19,863 nucleotides of DNA from Planctomycetota bacterium (GTDB taxonomy: Bacteria; Planctomycetota; Planctomycetia; Pirellulales; Thermoguttaceae). Each line of letters opens with the position of its first letter. Positions within the stretch are counted from its first letter, which is position 1. The stretch lies in NCBI GenBank assembly GCA_015661985.1, contig DQVB01000473.1, positions 1 through 19,863 of the forward strand, in the 5' to 3' direction. The position numbers and the translations under genes were made by a program. The notes under the pieces were generated by a model that was not told where the DNA came from, ran no database searches, and saw nothing but the letters and a program-made list of their open reading frames with translations. This document shows, piece after piece, positions 16,417-19,863 of the stretch.

Positions 16417-17539
16417 GACCGGGCGAGCGGGAATACCTGAACATCAACGTACTGCCGCGAGGCCGATTGGGGATCGCCGTGGCCGCCGGGCGGGGCCAGG
16501 CGTGGCGATGGCGGCGAGCCGATGTGGATATCTCGTCGTCGGAGCCGGGCCAGTGGCACCATGTGGCCTGCGCCTGGGGCGGGGGACGAGTTGGAGGTGT
16601 TCGTCGACGCCTTCCAGGTTTCCCGACGCCGCTACGGGGCCGAGGAGATCCGGCGGATGATCCGCGAGGCGGAGCGTCCGCCCTGTCGACCGCTGGACCA
16701 GCCCCGATTGGTACATCTGGGACGGCGGCTCGCCCTCCTACTACACGCACAACTGGTGTCCCAACCGCGATCATTGGGTCTGGTCCACGCAGGTCCGGTC
16801 GATGAACTGGATCTTCCAGTTGGAAGAGGCTTGGAAGGTGGCCCCGGATTTCTGGTGGGAGATCTCCACCTGGGACGGCAACGGGGGCGGCTGGACGCCC
16901 GAGATGGGCTACCGGCCGGACCTGGTGGACAAGTCAAAGGCGTGCCAGTACTTCAAGGACGGCCAGACGTACACGCCGGAGCGGTTCTTGGGCTGGATCC
17001 AGTTCGGCTTGTGGCTGTTGCGGCCTCGGGTGGTGCGCGAGTTCCGCGGCAGCACCGTGCCGCTGGAACCGTGGCGGCCTTTCTTCGAGAAACTGCTGTT
17101 GGCCGTCGATCGCGTTCATCGTAACGGTGTCCTGGAGCCGTTCTGGCGCCACGGCCGGTTGGTGCCCAACCGGGCCCACCGCCATCCCTGCCAAGAGGCG
17201 ATTCCGGAAAAGTACCGCGACGTGGACCGTTGGTTTCTCTTGGACACGGATCTCGATCCGCCGCGGCCGTGGACGCTGACTACCAACCTGCCGGTGTTCA
17301 GTATGGCTTTGGTTCTGGTGCAACCCGGTTCGCGCCGTTGGTTGGTCTATGCCCATTCGCCGCTGGAAGACCGCCGCCAGGTGAGGATCACACTCCCCGG
17401 GTTCGGCCCCGTCACAATGGATGTGCCTCGGGTGGGTACGTTTCACATAGTCGACGAAAAGACGCGACAGGTGCGGTTGGTCGAGTTGCGCCGAGCCACG
17501 CAGGTCGGGCTGTACCCGAGAGAATGTGCTCGCCCTCGG
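16413..17539 (+). pseudogene. Frameshifted LamG-like / glycosidase-like gene remnant
   Basis: One protein can be followed through three frames. From 16413, frame 3 reads YLNINVLPRGRLGIAV and PGQWHHVACAWG, typical of a LamG/concanavalin-like domain. At a G run (16581-16585) it must shift to frame 1 to continue DELEVFVDAFQVS, the strand that normally follows. Between about 16661 and 16690 it shifts again to frame 2, continuing DRWTSPDWYIWDGG and on through WWEISTWDGN, FGLWLLRPRVVREFRG, RWLVYAHSPLEDRRQV and ITLPGFGPVTMDVP. Each shift fits one extra base. The later part is Trp-rich and resembles the C-terminal half of a carbohydrate-active enzyme with a beta domain, but I cannot name the family. 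The frame then runs into the second 201-bp repeat and stops at 17674, so the native end is lost. The LamG start also appears truncated. A 290-residue frame starts at ATG 16802, but it begins inside the domain. Confidence 0.7.
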
Positions 17540-17740
17540 CTCAACCCCGGTGTCGCGAACCAGCAGGGCAGGATGGACGTTTCGGTCCTTCATAAGCGGG
17601 ACGAAAGGCGCAATGGCCTGGGCAACGGAGATGTCAGAAAACGTGGATCTTGCCGTACTGGCCGGAGTTGCTGATCGAGCCCATGACTGACGGGCAAGAA
17701 TGCCCATCCTGCGTTTCCTTTCTGCAAAGTTGGGGTTGAC
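17540..17740. repeat. 201-bp terminal-inverted-repeat element, copy B
   Basis: This is the direct repeat of the copy at 15919-16119, 1621 bp away start to start. Its ends share a perfect TCAACCCC at the outer side and AGGATGG(A/G)C at the inner side. It interrupts or borders the 3' end of the pseudogene. The minus-strand chance translation gives RRMGILARQS, as in copy A. Confidence 0.75.
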
Positions 17741-17770
17741 CAGCAACCCGTTCCCGAGGGCGTCCGGCCG

Positions 17771-17811
17771 TCTCCTGGGCGGGAGCCCCATTTCGTCAGG
17801 CAGAGCCTGAC
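17771..17811 (-). repeat. Hairpin-forming dispersed repeat downstream of the methyltransferase gene
   Basis: GTCAGGC-AGA-GCCTGAC (17795-17811) is a perfect 7-bp stem with a 3-base loop. Just beside it, TCCTGGGCGGGAGCCCC holds shorter complementary GC blocks. It lies 16 bp beyond the stop codon of the minus-strand gene. It has no T run on either strand, so it is not a textbook intrinsic terminator, though it could act as a 3' stabiliser. The motif resembles another common planctomycete intergenic repeat. Confidence 0.5.
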
Positions 17812-17826
17812 CTGCTCGATCCGGCC

Positions 17827-19674
17827 CTACCGGTCCTCGCCCCATCCTTCGATCACGGCCAGCGCGGTGGCGATCTTGCCGAACGGGGCGCTGACCTGGA
17901 TGCCCGCCACTCGATCTTGTACCCGCTGGATCGACTCCTGGGCGATCTGGACGCCGGCGGCCAGCTGCTGTTCCCGGCTCTTGGCCGCTTCCATCCGGGC
18001 CATCACCTCTTCGGGGATCTCGACGCCCGGCACTTCGTTTTGCAGGAACAGGGCGTTCCGGTAGCTGGCCAAGGGCCAAATGCCGGCGATGATGGGGATA
18101 TCGAATTGTTGGACGGCATCCAGGAATCGCAAGAGGGCGTCCGGGTCAAAGACCGGCTGAGTGATGGCGAACTCCGCCCCCGCTTCGACCTTGCGGCGGA
18201 AGCGATCCAGTTCCCGCTTTTGGTCCAGCGCCGTGGGATCCAGCCCCACACCGATCAGCGCGGCGGTGGGCGGATCGATGGGCTGGCCGCCCATATCGAT
18301 CCCGCAGTTCAACCGCCGCTGGACGGCCACCATGCCGATCGAATCTGTGTCGAACACACCGGTGGCGTGCGGGTAGTTGCCCAGCTTGGGCGGATCGCCG
18401 GTGACGAAGAGGATGTTGTGGATGCCGCAGGCCGCGCAGGCCAATAGATCGGCTTGCATGCCGATCAGGTTCCTGTCGCGGCAGCAGAAATGCAGGATCA
18501 CTTCGATCTTCGCTTGGCGTTGGATCCGGTCGGCCGTCACCAGCGGCGAGATACGGCAGCTGGCCCGCGGCCCGTCGGGGATATTCGTCGCGTCCACACC
18601 GTGCCGGTAGAGGGCTGTGCATTTGTCGATCGTGGCCGTCAGGTCATAGCCGCGGGGGGGCAACAGCTCCACGCTGGTGACCCATTTGCGCTGGGCCAGG
18701 CGCCACGCCAGCCGCGAACGTTTCTCCATCGGCACCGGCGTCTTCTCTTCCACCTCGGCCGGCCGGACCACCACCCGGGTTGCCCGGGTCGCCCGCGCCA
18801 ATGGTTTGACAGCCTCAGCCACCTGCTGGATGTGCTCCGGCCCTGTGCCGCAACAGCCTCCCACACCGCTGGCACCCAACCGCACATAACGCTTGGCGTA
18901 CACAGTCAGGTATTCCGGCGAACAGAGGTAGATCCGCCGATAGTCGATCTCTTTGGGGATCCCTGCGTTGGGCTGAACCACCAAAGGCACCGACGTGAGT
19001 CGGACCGCCTCTTCCAAAGCGGTCATCAGCCCGTCGGGTCCAGTGCCGCAGTTCATGCCCCAAAAGAGCGGCTGGTGCTGAAGCCCCTCCAAAGGGGCCA
19101 ACATCCGCGACAGCGGCTCGCCATCGACCGTCTGCCCCTGCTCGCCGATGGCAAAAGACAACGCATACGGCACGTCCGGCAGCTGTTGCATGGCCGCTGC
19201 ACACGTCTCCAGCGCCTTCCGGTTTGGCTGGGTCTCGAACAAGATCAGATCGACCCCGCCTTCCCTCAGCGCCTCGACCTGTTCGAAGATCATCGCCTCC
19301 CGCTGCTCGTCGTACTGCGGCTGGGTGGGCAACGGGCCGATCGATCCGGCCACGAAGACGGGCCGGTCAGCCGCGTCGGCCGCCTGGCGGGCCAGTCGCG
19401 CGGCGGCCAGGTGGATGGCGTGCAGCTTTTCGGCCAGCCCGAACCGCTCGAGCGTGGCGCGATTGGCCGCGAAGGTGTTGGTCGTCAGCACGTCCGCCCC
19501 GGCATCCACATACTCGCTGTGCACCTGACGGATCAGGTCCGGGTTGGATAGACCCAGTTCCTCGAAGGATCGACCGGGCTGTGCGTGGCGCCGATATAAC
19601 TCGGTACCCATGGCCCCGTCGAAGACCACGACAGCTTCACGCAGCAGTTCGGCCACAGAACCAGGACTGGACAT
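17827..19674 (-). CDS. Bifunctional homocysteine S-methyltransferase / 5,10-methylenetetrahydrofolate reductase
   Basis: The ATG at 19674 gives 615 residues; an in-frame TTG one codon earlier is less likely. Residues about 1-290 are a homocysteine S-methyltransferase barrel with FDGAMGTELYRR near the start. The three zinc/thiol-binding Cys are in place: Cys209 in NCGTG, and Cys274 and Cys275 in GGCCGTGPEH. Residues about 325-615 are a methylenetetrahydrofolate reductase barrel, with the catalytic Glu in VELLPPRG (Glu336), the FAD-site TGDPPKLG and the folate-side ITQPVFDP. The fusion couples reduction of methylene-THF to methyl-THF with methionine synthesis, as in YitJ-type proteins. It lacks a cobalamin-binding domain, so either methyl transfer is B12-independent or a separate B12 protein exists elsewhere. 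It is probably cytoplasmic and monocistronic. No SAM or cobalamin riboswitch is recognisable in the short upstream region. Confidence 0.95.
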   Translation of the reverse strand: MSSPGSVAELLREAVVVFDGAMGTELYRRHAQPGRSFEELGLSNPDLIRQVHSEYVDAGADVLTTNTFAANRATLERFGLAEKLHAIHLAAARLARQAADAADRPVFVAGSIGPLPTQPQYDEQREAMIFEQVEALREGGVDLILFETQPNRKALETCAAAMQQLPDVPYALSFAIGEQGQTVDGEPLSRMLAPLEGLQHQPLFWGMNCGTGPDGLMTALEEAVRLTSVPLVVQPNAGIPKEIDYRRIYLCSPEYLTVYAKRYVRLGASGVGGCCGTGPEHIQQVAEAVKPLARATRATRVVVRPAEVEEKTPVPMEKRSRLAWRLAQRKWVTSVELLPPRGYDLTATIDKCTALYRHGVDATNIPDGPRASCRISPLVTADRIQRQAKIEVILHFCCRDRNLIGMQADLLACAACGIHNILFVTGDPPKLGNYPHATGVFDTDSIGMVAVQRRLNCGIDMGGQPIDPPTAALIGVGLDPTALDQKRELDRFRRKVEAGAEFAITQPVFDPDALLRFLDAVQQFDIPIIAGIWPLASYRNALFLQNEVPGVEIPEEVMARMEAAKSREQQLAAGVQIAQESIQRVQDRVAGIQVSAPFGKIATALAVIEGWGEDR

Positions 19675-19767
19675 CAATTCGTTCCCATCAAACCGGAGAC
19701 CTGCAGGCGCTGTCCCGCGTCATTGTAGGTGCCCAGGCAACCCGTGTTGCTGGTTGCGGACCTATCG

Positions 19768-19863
19768 TTAGTTGCGGATCTCCCGTTTTCTGAGGCCGAT
19801 GGTCAGGGCGAGCGACGCAATGATGGCCCCCGGAGGGTAGCGGCCGCCAGGGTTACGGCCGCA
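19768..19863 (-). CDS. Possible C-terminal fragment with membrane-anchor-like tail
   Basis: From the window edge, the minus strand is open for 31 codons before TAA at 19768. The sequence runs from a Gly/Pro-rich stretch into AIIASLALTIGL and then RKREIRN. A short hydrophobic segment followed by basic residues at the very C-terminus is the layout of exported proteins with a C-terminal anchor or sorting tail, common in planctomycetes. No conserved PEP or other sorting motif is visible. The gap to the downstream methyltransferase gene is 93 bp on the same strand. With only 31 codons, this may be chance. Confidence 0.35.
   Translation of the reverse strand, partial: CGRNPGGRYPPGAIIASLALTIGLRKREIRN

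Noticed and set aside
17795..17811. An intrinsic terminator for the methyltransferase gene
   Set aside because: The stem is perfect, but no T run follows on either strand. I kept it as a hairpin repeat only.
17540..18079. Minus-strand frames giving peptides with RRMGILARQS
   Set aside because: These are translations of the 201-bp repeat, a known source of false genes in planctomycete annotation.
19675..19767. A riboswitch upstream of the methionine gene
   Set aside because: The stretch is under 100 bp, and I could identify no SAM or cobalamin riboswitch core or anti-terminator pairing.

Overview
The window is about 19.9 kb of GC-rich bacterial DNA. It most likely comes from a planctomycete (Planctomycetota, perhaps a Pirellulales or Thermogutta-like lineage). 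The basis is gene content: a MoxR / DUF58 / BatA-like / VWA cluster next to a cyclase-repeat plus DUF4159 protein, a PqqD-M50-HlyD / HlyD / GAF-HlyD cassette, and several dispersed intergenic repeats. Two repeat types give, in meaningless reading frames, the 'MGILARQS' and 'GEAPA...GSAGA' peptides that I recognise from planctomycete genomes. The assignment is from memory of these families, not from a search.

Layout. (1) 1-351, plus strand: C-terminal end of an M32 carboxypeptidase. (2) 554-5818, minus strand: a tight three-gene operon, transcribed as GAF-HlyD adaptor, then a periplasmic HlyD adaptor, then a PqqD-M50 protease-HlyD fusion, with gaps of only 23 and 10 bp. All three carry membrane-fusion-protein modules, but no ABC or RND pump and no TolC is present. 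(3) 6243-13039, minus strand: MoxR ATPase, DUF58 protein, BatA-like VWA membrane protein, and a VWA plus amidotransferase-fold membrane protein. The last two are 4 bp apart, while the first two gaps are widened by repeat-rich intergenic DNA. (4) 13494-15860, plus strand and divergent from MoxR: an exported protein with terpenoid-cyclase-like repeats and two DUF4159 domains. (5) 15861-17826: an accessory-looking stretch with two direct 201-bp copies of a terminal-inverted-repeat element flanking a small two-helix membrane protein gene and a frameshifted LamG/glycosidase-like pseudogene. (6) 17827-19674, minus strand: a bifunctional homocysteine methyltransferase / methylenetetrahydrofolate reductase. 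(7) 19768-19863, minus strand: possibly the last codons of another gene with a membrane-anchor-like tail.

Working together. Cluster 3 plus the DUF4159 gene looks like the recurrent planctomycete MoxR-VWA module, where a AAA+ ATPase acts with integrin-like VWA proteins at the membrane; substrates are unknown. Cluster 2 looks like a self-contained envelope machine in which cytoplasmic GAF sensors, an intramembrane metalloprotease and three adaptor hairpins could form one assembly. This is the most interesting candidate for an undescribed system. No tRNA, rRNA, CRISPR array or transposase was found.
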